Below are positions 62,980 through 64,000 of a stretch of 64,000 nucleotides of DNA, piece by piece; the stretch's first letter is position 1; every line of letters begins with the position of its first letter. Source of the stretch: Streptomyces sp. P9-A2. Lineage in GTDB: Bacteria; Actinomycetota; Actinomycetes; Streptomycetales; Streptomycetaceae. The position numbers and the translations under genes are program-made. The stretch lies in the NCBI RefSeq assembly GCF_036634175.1, contig NZ_JAZIFX010000001.1:7130001-7194000 (forward strand), written 5' to 3'. The notes under the pieces were generated by a model, which was not told the DNA's origin, searched no databases, and worked only from the letters and a program-made list of their open reading frames with translations.

Positions 62980-64000
62980 TCAGATGTCCTTCGGAGGAAG
63001 TGCTGGTGGTGCGGGCAGTCGAACGGCGATACGGAGTCCGCCCCCAGCGCGCGGCGTGAGGGTGAGGGTCCCGTCGTGCACCTCGGTGATCCGCCGGACG
63101 ATGGCCAGGCCGAGTCCGACACCCGCGTGGTCGTTGCGAATACGTCCGGTGGCGCGCTGAAACGGCTCGGTGAGAGTCGAGACCAATTGCGGGGAGAGCT
63201 TCTCGCCGCTGTTCTCGACCGTGAGCCCCACGGTCTCGGGGCCGGCGCCGGTCTCGACCCACACCGTGCCCCTGTCGGACAGGTTGTGCACGATCGCGTT
63301 GTGCACAAGGTTCGTCGTCAACTGCAGCAGGAGCGCCTGTGAGCCGAAAGCCGGGGCGATGTCACCGGAGGTCTCGATGGTGACACCGCGCTTCTCGGCG
63401 AGCGGGAGCAGTGTCTCGGTGGCCTCTTCCACGAGCAGGGAGAGGTCGACAGGTTCTCGGGTGAAGGACCTCTGGTCGGCGCGGCTGAGTACGAGCAGCG
63501 CCTCGGTGAGGTCGATCGCCCGGGCGTTGACGGCGTGCAGGCGGTTGATGATCTCGCCGAGGTCCTGCGTCGGATCGTTGCGGGCCACGTCGAGGAGCGC
63601 CTGCGAGATCGCCAGCGGGGTGCGCAGTTCGTGCGAGGCGTTGGCCGCGAATCTCCGCTGCTCGGCCACGTGCGCTTCGAGGCGGGCGAGCATCGTGTCG
63701 AAGGCGTCGGCGAGTTCACGGAACTCGTCCTTGCGGCCCGGCAGCCGGATCCGGTGGGAGAGTGATCCATTCGTGGCCATGCTGGTGGCGTCCGTGATGC
63801 GGGTCAGCGGGGCGAGCATGCGGCCGGCGAGAATCCACCCGCCCACGAGACCGAACACCAGCAGGAACGCCAGTACCGCGGCTGCCCTCGGAGCGAAAAC
63901 GTCCAGGAGAGCGGACCGGACGGGAAAAACACCCTTGAGCTTGTCATCGGGGTTGATGAGCATCGCACGATCGGGGACGTAGCGCAGGAGGAACACCCAC
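62980..64000 (-). CDS. two-component sensor histidine kinase (N-terminus beyond window)
   Basis: At least 340 residues. A membrane helix (AAAVLAFLLVFGLVGGWILA), HAMP linker (LAPLTRITDATSMATNGSLS), dimerisation/phosphoacceptor region FAANASHELRTPLAISQALL with the phospho-His in HELRTP, and the HATPase domain with NLVHNAIVHN (N box), FQRATGRIRNDHAGVGLGLA (F and G boxes). The frame is open to the window end; a GTG at 63996 is possible but the protein probably begins further upstream with an extracellular sensor. It precedes an EEP-family gene in the same operon. Confidence 0.92.
   Translation of the reverse strand, partial: WVFLLRYVPDRAMLINPDDKLKGVFPVRSALLDVFAPRAAAVLAFLLVFGLVGGWILAGRMLAPLTRITDATSMATNGSLSHRIRLPGRKDEFRELADAFDTMLARLEAHVAEQRRFAANASHELRTPLAISQALLDVARNDPTQDLGEIINRLHAVNARAIDLTEALLVLSRADQRSFTREPVDLSLLVEEATETLLPLAEKRGVTIETSGDIAPAFGSQALLLQLTTNLVHNAIVHNLSDRGTVWVETGAGPETVGLTVENSGEKLSPQLVSTLTEPFQRATGRIRNDHAGVGLGLAIVRRITEVHDGTLTLTPRAGGGLRIAVRLPAPPALPPKDI

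Overview
The window is very GC-rich, has strong GC bias at third codon positions, many GTG starts with purine-rich ribosome sites, and families typical of filamentous actinobacteria (secreted lipoproteins, CebE-like sugar importer, two-component and STAND/WD40 regulators, bet genes). It reads as a Streptomyces or close relative, probably an arm-proximal region because conserved metabolic operons alternate with gene remnants and accessory cassettes. It starts inside a sucC paralogue and ends inside a histidine kinase.

Left part (1-24.3 kb), mostly intact metabolism. A second sucC-sucD pair with an atypical aldehyde dehydrogenase; tRNA-Leu(GAG); an MHS-type MFS symporter; a divergent nucleoside-salvage cluster (MFS permease + nucleoside hydrolase on one side, LacI regulator + ribokinase on the other, LacI-type palindromes between); flavohemoglobin; a TetR / alpha-beta hydrolase divergent pair; an EF-G paralogue; a secreted beta-helix protein of the GH55-like kind divergent from a sugar ABC importer plus GH1 beta-glucosidase. 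A CebR-like box lies in front of the beta-helix gene, suggesting joint control of extracellular glucan attack and oligosaccharide uptake. Remnants of a phosphodiester glycosidase, a graspetide-type methyltransferase and a molybdoenzyme FAD subunit lie between these genes.

Middle part (24.3-36 kb), accessory. A two-gene cassette encodes a 1969-residue ATPase with a STAND/AAA-like P-loop domain and, in 4-base overlap, a 504-residue protein ending in an RNxxxH motif as in HEPN ribonucleases. It is bordered by a truncated amidase on one side and a truncated short-chain dehydrogenase on the other. This is the best candidate for an undescribed conflict (anti-phage) system. Next to it lies a secreted TNT-domain NAD+ glycohydrolase with a small immunity-like gene, then a 162-bp terminal-inverted-repeat element.

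Right part (36-64 kb). A secreted esterase; betB-betA-betT (choline to glycine betaine); a TauE/SafE permease divergent from an alpha/beta hydrolase with two TetR-type palindromes between them; an FxLYD-like membrane protein; a segment bracketed by a repeated ~60-bp sequence carrying an IS701-like remnant and a polysaccharide pyruvyl transferase-like gene; ComB; an integrase remnant; a GlxA-type regulator and a cupin; two more remnants; a lipoprotein; an I36-type secreted protein; an XRE-nSTAND-WD40 protein; an NlpC/P60 hydrolase; a membrane protein; a kinase of the aminoglycoside phosphotransferase type; and an EEP-family hydrolase cotranscribed with a sensor kinase. All functions are read from sequence motifs and remembered family patterns; no database search was run.
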